Assembly: GCF_001428125.1 (NCBI RefSeq)
Contig: NZ_LMSM01000002.1
Location: 1-64,000, forward strand
DNA: 64,000 nt
DNA from: Nocardioides sp. Soil774
GTDB taxonomy: Bacteria; Actinomycetota; Actinomycetes; Propionibacteriales; Nocardioidaceae
Reading direction: 5' to 3'
The notes beneath the pieces are model-generated. The model was not told where the DNA came from. It did not search any database and worked only from the letters and a program-made list of their open reading frames with translations. A program made the translations under genes and the position numbers. This document shows, one piece after another, positions 27,520 through 37,582 of the stretch (its first letter is position 1; each line of letters opens with the position of its first letter).

Positions 27520-28167
27520 TCAGCCCGCTGCCACGGGGTGGCCGAACGACGTGACCGCGCGCGGCGCGTCGTCGCGCGACAGCACCCAGACGGCGTAGTC
27601 GTCGGCCGGGGGGTGCAGCTGGTAGGACCCGGCCCGCAGGTCCACCCGCAGGCCGGCCGCCTCCGCGTCGGCGACGAACTCGTCCGCCGGGTAGGTGCGG
27701 CTCCCGGTCTTCACGCCCACGAGGTGGAAGCCGAGCAGCACCCGGCCGTCCGGAGCGAGGAGGTCGCGCACCCTCGCCAGCACGCGACGCTCGGTGCCCT
27801 CGCCGAGGTAGATCATCACGTTGCCCACGACGACCACCAGGTCGAAGCTGCCGAGCTCCGCGGGGTCCAGCGCGAGCGCCTCGTGCGGCAGCACCTCGAG
27901 GTCGGGGTACGTCCTGGCCGACTGGGCGCGCAGCGCCGGGTCGGGCTCGGTCGCCACGACGTCGTGGCCACGCGCGCGGAGGGCCGCCGAGACCCGCCCC
28001 ATGCCGGACCCGACGTCGAGGATGCGGGCGCCTCGACGGGCGAGGGCGTCGGCGAACCTGGCTTCGCCCTCGACGTCGTCGCCCGCGGCCACCATCTCCG
28101 CGAACTTCTCGCCGTAGCCGTGCTTGCCGGGGCCCGCGAGCTCCCAACGGGTTGGGGGGAGGGTCAC
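27520..28167 (-). CDS. Class I SAM-dependent methyltransferase
   Basis: A 215-residue methyltransferase. Motif I is ARILDVGSGMGRVSAAL (about 47-63), the acidic end of strand 2 is VVATEPDP, and the post-motif VVVVGNVMIYLGEG follows. The GTG start overlaps the stop of the DUF2530 gene (GTGA), so the pair is coupled. Fold type is clear. The methyl acceptor cannot be told from sequence. Confidence 0.85.
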   Translation of the reverse strand: MTLPPTRWELAGPGKHGYGEKFAEMVAAGDDVEGEARFADALARRGARILDVGSGMGRVSAALRARGHDVVATEPDPALRAQSARTYPDLEVLPHEALALDPAELGSFDLVVVVGNVMIYLGEGTERRVLARVRDLLAPDGRVLLGFHLVGVKTGSRTYPADEFVADAEAAGLRVDLRAGSYQLHPPADDYAVWVLSRDDAPRAVTSFGHPVAAG

Positions 28168-28451
28168 AGCCCGGCCTGCTGCGCGGCGCGCTCCTTGCGG
28201 CGGCGCCGGCAGTACTCCAGGCCGCAGAGGCCCAGGCCGAAGCCGGCCAGGCAGGTCCACAGCCACCACGTGCGTCCGTTGTCCTGGAGCGTGCCCCAGA
28301 AGGGGAGCAGGCCGAGGAAGCCCAGCAGCCACAGCGCCGTGCCGACCTCGGTGGTCCGTACGCCGTCGACGTCCAGCGGCTCGACCTGCGCCACGATGTA
28401 GGTGCGGCTGCCGATCTCGTGCTGCGTCGGCTGCTCGTCGCCCAGGTCCAC
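28164..28451 (-). CDS. DUF2530 small membrane protein
   Basis: A 95-residue protein of the actinobacterial DUF2530 family. Two hydrophobic segments (VGTALWLLGFLGLLPFWGTL and WWLWTCLAGFGLGLCGLEYC) are followed by a basic tail (RRRRKERAAQQ). An integral membrane protein of unknown function, coupled to the downstream methyltransferase and divergent from the purine permease. Confidence 0.85.
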   Translation of the reverse strand: MDLGDEQPTQHEIGSRTYIVAQVEPLDVDGVRTTEVGTALWLLGFLGLLPFWGTLQDNGRTWWLWTCLAGFGLGLCGLEYCRRRRKERAAQQAGL

Positions 28452-28520
28452 GGCTCCACGCTACACAAGGACCGGACGGCGAAACACGCCCGTCATCCGG
28501 GTCTGCCACACTGACGTTCC

Positions 28521-29999
28521 GTGAGCGACCAGACGCAGACCGCCCCGCAGCCAGCGAAGGCCTCCGGCCTCGACGGATTCTTCGACATCACCGCCCGCGG
28601 CTCGACGATCGGACGTGAGGTCCGCGGCGGCATCGTGACCTTCCTGACGATGGCCTACATCATCGTGCTGAACCCGCTGATCCTCGGGTTCGTGCCCGAC
28701 TCCACCGGCGCCTACCTCGGCGGCGGGTCCGGCGACGGGTCCAACCTGGCCGTGATCGCGGCGGGCACCGCGCTCGTCGCGGGCGTGCTGACGATCCTGA
28801 TGGGAGCGGTGGCCAACTTCCCGCTGGCCCTCGCGACGGGACTCGGGCTCAACGCGTTCGTCGCCAACGCCATCGCGACCCGCTCGACGTGGGAGGACGC
28901 GATGGGGCTGATCGTGCTCGAGGGCATCATCATCCTGCTGCTCGTGCTCACCGGCTTCCGCAAGGCCGTCTTCCACGCCGTGCCCCAACAGCTCAAGATC
29001 GCGATCTCGGTCGGCATCGGCCTGTTCATCGCCCTCATCGGCTTCGTCGACGCCGGCTTCGTGACGCGCATCCCCGACGCCTTCCAGACCACGGTGCCCG
29101 TGCAGCTCGGCAACGGCGGCACCCTCAGCGGCTGGCCCGTGCTCGTGTTCGCCGTCGGCGTGGTGCTCATCGTCGCGCTCTGGGTGCGCCAGGTGCGCGG
29201 TGCGATCCTGATCTCGATCGTGGCCACGGCGCTGCTCGCCTTCGTGCTGCAGGCCGTCCTCGACCTCGGCTCCGTCGCCGTCGACGGCCCGGGCAACTGG
29301 TCGCTCAACGTGCCCGAGCTCAACGGCGTCGTCGACGTGCCCGACTTCGGCACGCTCGGGCAGTTCTCGCTCTTCGGCGCCTTCTCCTCGGTCGGCGTCC
29401 TCGCCGCGCTGCTGCTCACCTTCACGCTCCTGCTCGCCGACTTCTTCGACACGATGGGCACGATGACCGCCATCGGCGCCGAGGCCGGGCTCAACGACGA
29501 CGAGGGCATCCCGCCGCACTCCCAGCGCATCCTGGTCGTCGACTCGATCGCCGCGATGGCGGGCGGCGCGGCCGGGGTCTCGTCCAACACCTCCTACATC
29601 GAGTCGGCATCCGGCGTCGGGGAGGGCGCCCGCACCGGCCTCGCCTCGGTCGTCACCGGCCTGCTGTTCCTGCTCAGCACGTTCTTCGCCCCCATCGTCG
29701 AGGCGATCCCCTCGGAGGCAGCCGTCCCCGCCCTCGTGCTCGTCGGCTTCCTGATGATGCAGCAGGTCAAGGGCATCGCCTGGGACGACCTCGAGATCGC
29801 CATCCCGGCGTTCCTCACCATCGTGCTGATGCCCTTCACCTACTCGATCTCGGTCGGCATCGGCGCGGGCTTCCTCGCCTACGTCCTGATCAAGGTCGTC
29901 GTGGGCAAGGTCCGCGAGGTGCACCCGCTGATGTGGGTCGTCGCCGTCCTCTTCGTCGTCTACTTCGCGATCGACCCGATCACCTCCTGGCTCACCTGA
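28521..29999 (+). CDS. NCS2/AzgA-type purine permease
   Basis: A 492-residue nucleobase permease with about 14 membrane helices, resembling the AzgA adenine/guanine/hypoxanthine:H+ symporters. Recognisable parts are the N-terminal MAYIIVLNPLIL, ATGLGLNAFVA and the later TLLLADFFDTMGTMTAIGAE, with SNTSYIESASGVGEGARTG after it. The GTG start is 69 bp from the divergent DUF2530 gene, too little room for a purine riboswitch. Substrate assignment is by family. Confidence 0.9.
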   Translation: MSDQTQTAPQPAKASGLDGFFDITARGSTIGREVRGGIVTFLTMAYIIVLNPLILGFVPDSTGAYLGGGSGDGSNLAVIAAGTALVAGVLTILMGAVANFPLALATGLGLNAFVANAIATRSTWEDAMGLIVLEGIIILLLVLTGFRKAVFHAVPQQLKIAISVGIGLFIALIGFVDAGFVTRIPDAFQTTVPVQLGNGGTLSGWPVLVFAVGVVLIVALWVRQVRGAILISIVATALLAFVLQAVLDLGSVAVDGPGNWSLNVPELNGVVDVPDFGTLGQFSLFGAFSSVGVLAALLLTFTLLLADFFDTMGTMTAIGAEAGLNDDEGIPPHSQRILVVDSIAAMAGGAAGVSSNTSYIESASGVGEGARTGLASVVTGLLFLLSTFFAPIVEAIPSEAAVPALVLVGFLMMQQVKGIAWDDLEIAIPAFLTIVLMPFTYSISVGIGAGFLAYVLIKVVVGKVREVHPLMWVVAVLFVVYFAIDPITSWLT

Positions 30000-30027
30000 G
30001 CCGTCCCTGCCGGGTGTGTCGGAAAGG

Positions 30028-30129
30028 CCTGACAACGTCAGCGATCCCCGGTCAGCCGGGGATCCCTGACGTTGTCGGCCGTTGCAACCCCTGACAACGT
30101 CAGTGATCCCCGGTCGGGCGGGGATCCCG
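30028..30129. repeat. Palindromic intergenic repeat, two units
   Basis: The 26-bp word CCTGACAACGTCAG(C/T)GATCCCCGGTC occurs at 30028-30053 and 30090-30115. The first copy faces an inverted copy, forming a near-perfect 21-bp hairpin (30031-30051 with 30056-30076, one mismatch, TCAG loop). The second copy faces only a partial inverse (CGGGGATC). It fills most of the gap between the purine permease and the MarR gene and can terminate the permease transcript. The repeated structure suggests an extragenic palindromic element present elsewhere in the genome. Confidence 0.8.
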
Positions 30130-30153
30130 CGGGGAGAGGCCGCGGCCGGAATA

Positions 30154-30181
30154 GTTAGCACAGGTAATGAGTTACGCTAAC
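30154..30181 (+). promoter_or_regulatory. Inverted repeat, likely operator of the MarR gene
   Basis: GTTAGC (30154-30159) and GCTAAC (30176-30181) form a dyad separated by 16 bp. A nested GTAA/TTAC pair sits inside it. It lies immediately upstream of the ATG at 30185, as expected for MarR autoregulation. It overlaps the alternative upstream ATG at 30167, which argues for the downstream start. Confidence 0.55.
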
Positions 30182-30184
30182 GAC

Positions 30185-30628
30185 ATGCCGACCACAGACC
30201 TCACCACCGACGCCGGGCTCGCCTCCGAGCTCCGGGCCGGTGTGATGCGCCTGCGCCGCCGCCTGGCCTCCGAGCGTCACCCCGACAACGACCTCAGCAT
30301 CCCGCAGATGGTCGTCCTGGGGCTGCTCGTGCGCCTCGGCGACCAGACCGTCGGCGACCTCGCCCGCGCCGAGCGCGTGCAGCCGCCGTCGATGACCCGC
30401 ACGGTCAACTGCCTCGAGTCCGAGGGCCACGTCGTACGCCGCCCGCACGAGACCGACGGCCGCCAGGTCGTGGTCTCGATCACCGACGCGGGCCGCGCCG
30501 CGGTCCTGGCCGACCGGCAGCGCCGCGACGCCTGGCTGTCTCGGCGACTGGCCGAGCTGACGCCCGCCGAGCGCGCCACGCTGCGTGCCGCCGCCCCGGT
30601 GCTGGCCCGGCTCGCCGTCGCCGACTGA
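30185..30628 (+). CDS. MarR family transcriptional regulator
   Basis: A 147-residue winged-helix regulator with the MarR core: VGDLARAERVQPPSMTRTVN (recognition helix region, about 60-80) and the wing VRRPHETDGRQVVVSITDAG. The ATG at 30185 was preferred over 30167, which lies inside the likely operator. It is followed after 32 bp by an MFS exporter, the usual arrangement in which MarR represses an efflux gene and a toxic ligand releases it. Confidence 0.87.
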   Translation: MPTTDLTTDAGLASELRAGVMRLRRRLASERHPDNDLSIPQMVVLGLLVRLGDQTVGDLARAERVQPPSMTRTVNCLESEGHVVRRPHETDGRQVVVSITDAGRAAVLADRQRRDAWLSRRLAELTPAERATLRAAAPVLARLAVAD

Positions 30629-30660
30629 CCACTGATCCGATGACCGACTGAGGAGTCACC

Positions 30661-31938
30661 ACGAGTCCCACGTTCCGCTCCCTCGCCAATCCCAACTACC
30701 GCCGCTACGCCGCCGGTGGGGTGGTGTCCAACACGGGCACCTGGATGCAGCGCGTCGCCCAGGACTGGCTCGTGCTCGAGCTCGCCGCGGGCTCCGGAGC
30801 CACGGCGCTCGGGATCACGACCGGCCTGCAGTTCCTGCCGTTCCTGCTGCTCACGCCCTTCGCCGGGCTGGTCGCCGACCGGATGCCGAAGCAGCGGCTG
30901 CTGCAGCTGACCAACCTCGGCATGGCGCTGCCCGCGGCCGCGCTCGGCGTGCTCGCGGTCACCGGCACCGCCGAGGTCTGGCACGTCTACGTCCTCGCCC
31001 TGGTCCTGGGCGCGGCGTCGGCCTTCGACGCCCCCGCGCGCCAGTCGTTCGTCTCCGAGCTCGTCGACCCGGTCGACCTGACCAACGCGGTCGGCCTCAA
31101 CTCCGCCAGCTTCAACGCCGCCCGGCTCGTCGGCCCCGGTCTGGCCGGCCTGCTGATCGCCGCCTTCGGCGGGGGAGCGGTGGCCACCGGCTGGGTCATC
31201 CTGCTCAACGCGGTGTCGTACGCCGCCCCCATCTGGTCGTTGCGCCACCTCGACCTCGCCCGCATCGACGCCGCGGCACCCGCCGACCGCGGTCCCGGTG
31301 CGATCCGGGAGGGCGTGGCCTACGTCCGCGCCCGTCCTGACCTGCTGCTCGTGCTGAGCATGGTGTTCTTCGCCGGGACCTTCGGCCTCAACTTCCAGAT
31401 CACGTCCGCGCTCATGGCGACCGAGGTGTTCGGCAAGGGCCCGGAGGAGTTCGGCCTGCTGGGCACGTTCCTGGCCGTCGGCTCGCTCACCGGCTCGCTC
31501 CTGGCCGCGCGTCGGGCGCACGTGCGGCACCGGCTGGTCGTCGGCTCGGCCATCGCCTTCGGCATCACGGTGATGCTGGCCGGGGTCATGCCGTCCTACC
31601 TGGCCTTCGCGCTGCTGGCCCCGGTCACCGGGCTGACCGCCCTCACCTTCATCACCAGCGCCAACACCTACATGCAGCTGCACACCGACGCCGGCGTGCG
31701 CGGGCGCGTGATGGCGCTCTACCTGATGATCTTCATGGGCGGCACCCCGGTCGGCGCGCCGATCATCGGCTGGATCGGCCACGAGTACGGCGCCCGGTGG
31801 ACGCTGCTCGGCGGGGGCCTGATGACCATCCTCGGCGTGGGGGTGTCTGCCATGCTCTACCTGCGGCTCGAGCGCACCCGGCGCGAGCGGATCACCGGTG
31901 TCGCTGCGTCCCCGGAGCCGGCGTCCGCGGCATTTTGA
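30661..31938 (+). CDS. MFS efflux transporter with probable ACG start codon
   Basis: A 425-residue MFS_3-type (EntS-like) exporter if it starts at the ACG at 30661. An in-frame stop at 30649-30651 precedes it, and no ATG, GTG, TTG or CTG lies before the GTG at 30721. A start at 30721 would delete SPTFRSLANPNYRRYAAGG and half of helix 1 (...VVSNTGTWMQRVAQDWLVLE). AGGAG at 30651-30655 is placed 5 nt before the ACG, an ideal ribosome site. Either ACG is used in vivo or a T-to-C difference changed the ATG. DRMPKQRLLQL is the loop 2-3 motif. It is probably repressed by the MarR protein upstream. Confidence 0.82.
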   Translation, partial: TSPTFRSLANPNYRRYAAGGVVSNTGTWMQRVAQDWLVLELAAGSGATALGITTGLQFLPFLLLTPFAGLVADRMPKQRLLQLTNLGMALPAAALGVLAVTGTAEVWHVYVLALVLGAASAFDAPARQSFVSELVDPVDLTNAVGLNSASFNAARLVGPGLAGLLIAAFGGGAVATGWVILLNAVSYAAPIWSLRHLDLARIDAAAPADRGPGAIREGVAYVRARPDLLLVLSMVFFAGTFGLNFQITSALMATEVFGKGPEEFGLLGTFLAVGSLTGSLLAARRAHVRHRLVVGSAIAFGITVMLAGVMPSYLAFALLAPVTGLTALTFITSANTYMQLHTDAGVRGRVMALYLMIFMGGTPVGAPIIGWIGHEYGARWTLLGGGLMTILGVGVSAMLYLRLERTRRERITGVAASPEPASAAF

Positions 31939-31963
31939 CCCTGCCGTAGCGCCCGAGTAGCCT
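31935..31963 (+). promoter_or_regulatory. str operon promoter
   Basis: TTGACC (31935-31940) and TAGCCT (31958-31963) are separated by an ideal 17 bp. The -35 box overlaps the stop codon of the MFS gene. Transcription would start near 31970, leaving a leader of about 158 nt before rpsL. The leader opens with a GTCTGG-tccgt-CCAGAC hairpin (31974-31990). Confidence 0.75.
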
Positions 31964-32127
31964 CATTCCTTGTGTCTGGTCCGTCCAGACGCTTGCCCAT
32001 GCTCTCAGCAGCGGCCGTTCCAGAGCCGCTCCCAGCAGGTCGCACAGGCACGCAGCAGCAACGCAGCACATCCGAGTCCGGCACCGCGCCGGGCCGTGAC
32101 GAGAAGACAGAGAGAGGGAACCACCCG

Positions 32128-32499
32128 GTGCCCACCATCAACCAGCTGGTCCGCAAGGGCCGCCAGGACAAGGTGTCGAAGTCCAAGACGCCTGCCCTGA
32201 AGGGATCCCCGCAGCGCCGTGGCGTCTGCACCCGCGTCTACACCACCACCCCGAAGAAGCCGAACTCCGCCCTCCGCAAGGTCGCCCGCGTGCGCCTGAG
32301 CAGCGGCGTCGAGGTCACTGCCTACATCCCGGGTGTCGGTCACAACCTGCAGGAGCACTCGATCGTGCTCGTGCGCGGCGGCCGTGTGAAGGACCTTCCC
32401 GGTGTCCGCTACAAGATCATCCGCGGCACGCTCGACACCCAGGGTGTCAAGAACCGCAAGCAGGCCCGCAGCCGCTACGGCGCGAAGAAGGAGAAGTAA
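32128..32499 (+). CDS. rpsL: 30S ribosomal protein S12
   Basis: A 123-residue S12, a decoding-centre protein. The GTG at 32128 gives the usual [11 protein letters not shown] start and is preceded by GAGAGAGGGAA. The conserved [19 protein letters not shown] loop and the later [13 protein letters not shown] both keep lysine at the positions where substitutions give streptomycin resistance, so the allele looks wild type. The last base of its stop is the first base of the rpsG ATG (TAATG). First gene of the str operon. Confidence 0.98.
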   Translation: MPTINQLVRKGRQDKVSKSKTPALKGSPQRRGVCTRVYTTTPKKPNSALRKVARVRLSSGVEVTAYIPGVGHNLQEHSIVLVRGGRVKDLPGVRYKIIRGTLDTQGVKNRKQARSRYGAKKEK

Positions 32500-32969
32500 T
32501 GCCTCGCAAGGGTCCCGCTCCCAAGCGCCCCCTCGTCTCCGACCCGGTCTACGGCTCGCAGCTGGTCACCCAGCTCGTCAGCAAGGTCCTCCAGGACGGC
32601 AAGAAGGCCGTGGCGCAGCGCATCGTCTACACCGCCCTCGAGGGCTGCCGCGAGAAGACCGGCACCGACCCGGTCGTCACGCTCAAGCGCGCGATGGACA
32701 ACGTCAAGCCGGCCATCGAGGTCAAGTCCCGCCGCGTCGGCGGCGCGACCTACCAGGTCCCCGTCGAGGTCAAGGCCAACCGCTCCACCACGCTGGCGCT
32801 CCGCTGGCTCGTGGGCTACGCCGCCGACCGTCGCGAGAAGACCATGGCCGAGCGCCTGATGAACGAGATCCTCGACGCGAGCAACGGCCTCGGTGCCGCT
32901 GTGAAGAAGCGCGAGGACACCCACAAGATGGCCGAGTCCAACAAGGCCTTCGCCCACTACCGCTGGTGA
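32499..32969 (+). CDS. rpsG: 30S ribosomal protein S7
   Basis: A 156-residue S7, the primary 16S rRNA-binding protein that nucleates the 30S head. It starts [20 protein letters not shown] and ends [11 protein letters not shown], the full bacterial length. It is coupled to rpsL by a 1-base overlap. A strong hairpin lies between this gene and fusA. Confidence 0.98.
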   Translation: MPRKGPAPKRPLVSDPVYGSQLVTQLVSKVLQDGKKAVAQRIVYTALEGCREKTGTDPVVTLKRAMDNVKPAIEVKSRRVGGATYQVPVEVKANRSTTLALRWLVGYAADRREKTMAERLMNEILDASNGLGAAVKKREDTHKMAESNKAFAHYRW

Positions 32970-32974
32970 GGACG

Positions 32975-33013
32975 GGAGGCCGTACGCCCCGCACCGCGCG
33001 ACGTACGGCCTCC
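32975..33013 (+). terminator. Terminator-like hairpin between rpsG and fusA
   Basis: A perfect 12-bp stem (GGAGGCCGTACG, 32975-32986, with CGTACGGCCTCC, 33002-33013) and a 15-nt loop are followed by a CT-rich run. It could be a partial terminator or an RNA-processing site that sets the expression ratio of S12/S7 to EF-G and EF-Tu. Confidence 0.65.
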
Positions 33014-33054
33014 TCCTCCCACCACCCCACTACTTCGAGGACTGAGACACAACA

Positions 33055-35166
<2,112 letters not shown>

Positions 35167-35240
35167 TCGCGCCTCGGATCCTCGGCACCAGCACCACCCC
35201 ACACCCACGAGTCAAGTAACAACAACCAGGAGGAGCCCCA

Positions 35241-36434
35241 GTGGCTAAGGCGAAGTTCGAGCGGACCAAGCCGCACGTCAACATCGGCACCATCGGTCAC
35301 ATCGACCACGGTAAGACGACGCTGACCGCAGCGATCACCAAGGTGCTGCACGACAAGTACCCGGACCTCAACGAGGCGTCGGCGTTCGACCAGATCGACA
35401 AGGCTCCCGAGGAGCGTCAGCGCGGCATCACGATCTCGATCGCGCACGTCGAGTACCAGACCGAGGTGCGTCACTACGCGCACGTCGACTGCCCCGGTCA
35501 CGCCGACTACATCAAGAACATGATCACCGGTGCTGCGCAGATGGACGGCGCGATCCTGGTCGTGGCGGCCACCGACGGCCCGATGCCGCAGACCCGCGAG
35601 CACGTGCTGCTCGCCCGCCAGGTCGGCGTCCCCGCCCTGGTCGTGGCGCTCAACAAGTGCGACATGGTCGACGACGAGGAGCTCATCGAGCTCGTCGAGA
35701 TGGAGGTGCGCGAGCTCCTCTCCGAGTACGAGTTCCCGGGCGACGACATCCCCGTGGTCCGCGTTGCCGCCTTCCCGGCGCTGCAGGGCGACGCCAAGTG
35801 GGGCGACTCGATCGCCGAGCTCATGCAGGCCGTGGACGACTACATCCCGACCCCCGAGCGTGAGACCGACAAGCCGTTCCTCATGCCCGTCGAGGACGTC
35901 TTCACGATCACCGGTCGCGGCACCGTCATCACCGGTCGCATCGAGCGTGGCATCGTCAAGGTCAACGAGGAGGTCGAGATCATCGGCATCCGCGAGGGCT
36001 CGCAGAAGAGCACCGTCACCGGTGTCGAGATGTTCCGCAAGCTCCTCGACGAGGGCCAGGCCGGCGAGAACGTCGGTCTGCTCCTCCGTGGCACGAAGCG
36101 CGAGGACGTGGAGCGCGGCATGGTCGTGATCAAGCCGGGCACGACCACCCCGCACACCAACTTCGAGGCCTCGGTCTACATCCTCAGCAAGGACGAGGGC
36201 GGCCGTCACACGCCGTTCTTCAACAACTACCGCCCGCAGTTCTACTTCCGTACGACTGACGTGACCGGTGTTGTGACCCTGCCCGAGGGCACCGAGATGG
36301 TCATGCCGGGTGACAACACCGAGATGTCGGTCGAGCTCATCCAGCCCATCGCGATGGACGAGGGCCTGCGCTTCGCCATCCGCGAGGGTGGCCGCACGGT
36401 CGGCGCCGGCCGCGTCGTCAAGATCACCAAGTGA
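35241..36434 (+). CDS. tuf: Translation elongation factor Tu
   Basis: A 397-residue EF-Tu that delivers aminoacyl-tRNA to the ribosome. GTPase motifs are [10 protein letters not shown] (G1), [12 protein letters not shown] (G2), DCPGHADY (G3) and NKCDMVDD (G4). The C-terminus is [24 protein letters not shown] start with AGGAGGAG 74 bp after fusA. Last gene of the str operon, closed by a strong terminator. Only one tuf gene occurs in this window. Confidence 0.98.
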   Translation: MAKAKFERTKPHVNIGTIGHIDHGKTTLTAAITKVLHDKYPDLNEASAFDQIDKAPEERQRGITISIAHVEYQTEVRHYAHVDCPGHADYIKNMITGAAQMDGAILVVAATDGPMPQTREHVLLARQVGVPALVVALNKCDMVDDEELIELVEMEVRELLSEYEFPGDDIPVVRVAAFPALQGDAKWGDSIAELMQAVDDYIPTPERETDKPFLMPVEDVFTITGRGTVITGRIERGIVKVNEEVEIIGIREGSQKSTVTGVEMFRKLLDEGQAGENVGLLLRGTKREDVERGMVVIKPGTTTPHTNFEASVYILSKDEGGRHTPFFNNYRPQFYFRTTDVTGVVTLPEGTEMVMPGDNTEMSVELIQPIAMDEGLRFAIREGGRTVGAGRVVKITK

Positions 36435-36467
36435 TCACCGCCGGTCACTGACCGGCACCGCAGCACC

Positions 36468-36503
36468 CGAGACCCCGTCTCCCGCAAGGGAGGCGGGGTC
36501 TCG
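36468..36503. terminator. str operon terminator
   Basis: A 16-bp stem with one U-G wobble (CGAGACCCCGTCTCCC at 36468-36483 with 36488-36503) is closed by a stable GCAA tetraloop. It sits between tuf and the convergent small membrane protein gene, so it can serve both directions. Confidence 0.9.
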
Positions 36504-36513
36504 TGCGTCCGAC

Positions 36514-36942
36514 TCAGGCGGCCCACGGCGGCGGCAGCAGGCCGTGGTCGCACAGCAGCAGCTCGACCCGCTCGCGCTCGTGGTCGAGCTCGCTGCCCGG
36601 TGGCAGCAGCTGCAGGAGGTGGGCGACGCCCGCCATGTCGGCGGCCTCGCCCAGCACGCGGTCGTAGGCCTGGCGGCAGCCCTCGTACTTCGCGAAGCGC
36701 ATGCCCCCGCGGTGGAAGGCGGCGTTCAGCCGGCGCAGGTCGGCACCCACTTGCTCGATGGGGCGGTGCATCGGTAGCACGTCGGCGTCGTGCCCGCGAC
36801 GCCGCCGGACCCGTCGCACCAACCGGGCGGCCGCGCGGTAGCCACGCCACTCGTCGATCTCGCCGACGAGGGTGGCCACCACCACCCGCGCGAGCATGGC
36901 GACGAGCAGCATCGCACCGAAGGTGGCGAGCCAGCCGGTCAT
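36514..36942 (-). CDS. Hypothetical protein with N-terminal membrane segment
   Basis: A 142-residue protein. After MTGW it has one hydrophobic helix (LATFGAMLLVAMLARVVVATL, about 5-25), then an arginine-rich cytosolic region and an otherwise soluble C-terminal part (MHRPIEQVGADLRRLNAAFH and LLQLLPPGSELDHERERVEL). I do not recognise the family. The start at 36942 excludes an upstream in-frame stretch overlapping the divergent glycosylase gene. It is convergent with tuf and divergent from the DNA glycosylase. Confidence 0.65.
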   Translation of the reverse strand: MTGWLATFGAMLLVAMLARVVVATLVGEIDEWRGYRAAARLVRRVRRRRGHDADVLPMHRPIEQVGADLRRLNAAFHRGGMRFAKYEGCRQAYDRVLGEAADMAGVAHLLQLLPPGSELDHERERVELLLCDHGLLPPPWAA

Positions 36943-36990
36943 CGCTCCACCGTACGCCGGTCGCGACCACCCGGACGGCACGATGGTGGG

Positions 36991-37569
36991 ATGGGATTCA
37001 CCAGGGCCGAGCTCGAGTCGTTCCGCGACGTGGAGGTGCCCGACCTGCTCCCGGCGCCCGGTGAGCCGCTGCGCCTGCTGTTCGTCGGCATCAACCCCGG
37101 GCTGTGGACCGCCGCCACGCAGTTGCACTTCGCGCGTCCGGGCAACCGGTTCTACCCCGCGCTGCTGCGCGCAGGGATCGTGCCGCGGCCCATCGACCCG
37201 TCCGCCGGCATGACCGACGACGACCGTGACGCCCTGCGAGCGCGGGGGATCGGCATCACCAACGTCGTCGCGCGTGCCACGGCGCGTGCCGACGAGCTCG
37301 GGGTCGAGGAGCTCAGGGAGGGCGGACGGCGGCTGCGCGCCCTGGTGGCCGACCGGCGGCCGGCCGTCGTGGCGGTCGCCGGCATCACGGCCTACCGCAC
37401 GGCCTTCGGTGAGCGCACGGCCCAGGTCGGCGAGCAGGAGTCGGGCTGGGGTGCCTCACGCGTCTTCGTCGTCCCCAACCCGTCGGGGCTCAACGCGCAC
37501 GAGACGGTCGACTCGCTGGCGACGGCGTACGCCGCGGCCGCGCGTGCCGCGGGCGTGCTCGGGGGCTGA
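36991..37569 (+). CDS. mug: Mismatch-specific uracil/thymine DNA glycosylase (Mug/TDG)
   Basis: A 192-residue member of the TDG/Mug family, which removes uracil or thymine from G:U and G:T mismatches. The active-site motif is FVGINPGLWTA (about 31-41), with the asparagine that positions water, and the second motif is VPNPSGLNAH (about 158-167). Length fits the bacterial family. An out-of-frame ATG eight bases earlier was ignored. It is a monocistronic gene convergent with the polyamine operon, with stop codons 7 bp apart. Confidence 0.87.
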   Translation: MGFTRAELESFRDVEVPDLLPAPGEPLRLLFVGINPGLWTAATQLHFARPGNRFYPALLRAGIVPRPIDPSAGMTDDDRDALRARGIGITNVVARATARADELGVEELREGGRRLRALVADRRPAVVAVAGITAYRTAFGERTAQVGEQESGWGASRVFVVPNPSGLNAHETVDSLATAYAAAARAAGVLGG

Positions 37570-37582
37570 GGAGGCCTCAGCC
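37564..37582. terminator. Compact hairpin containing both convergent stop codons
   Basis: GGCTGAGG (37564-37571), AGG loop, CCTCAGCC (37575-37582) is an 8-bp perfect stem. It contains the mug TGA on one arm and the opposing transaminase stop on the other. A plausible minimal bidirectional terminator. Confidence 0.55.

Noticed and set aside
28452..28520. Purine riboswitch before the NCS2 permease
   Set aside because: Only 69 bp separate the divergent genes and no purine-aptamer pattern is visible.
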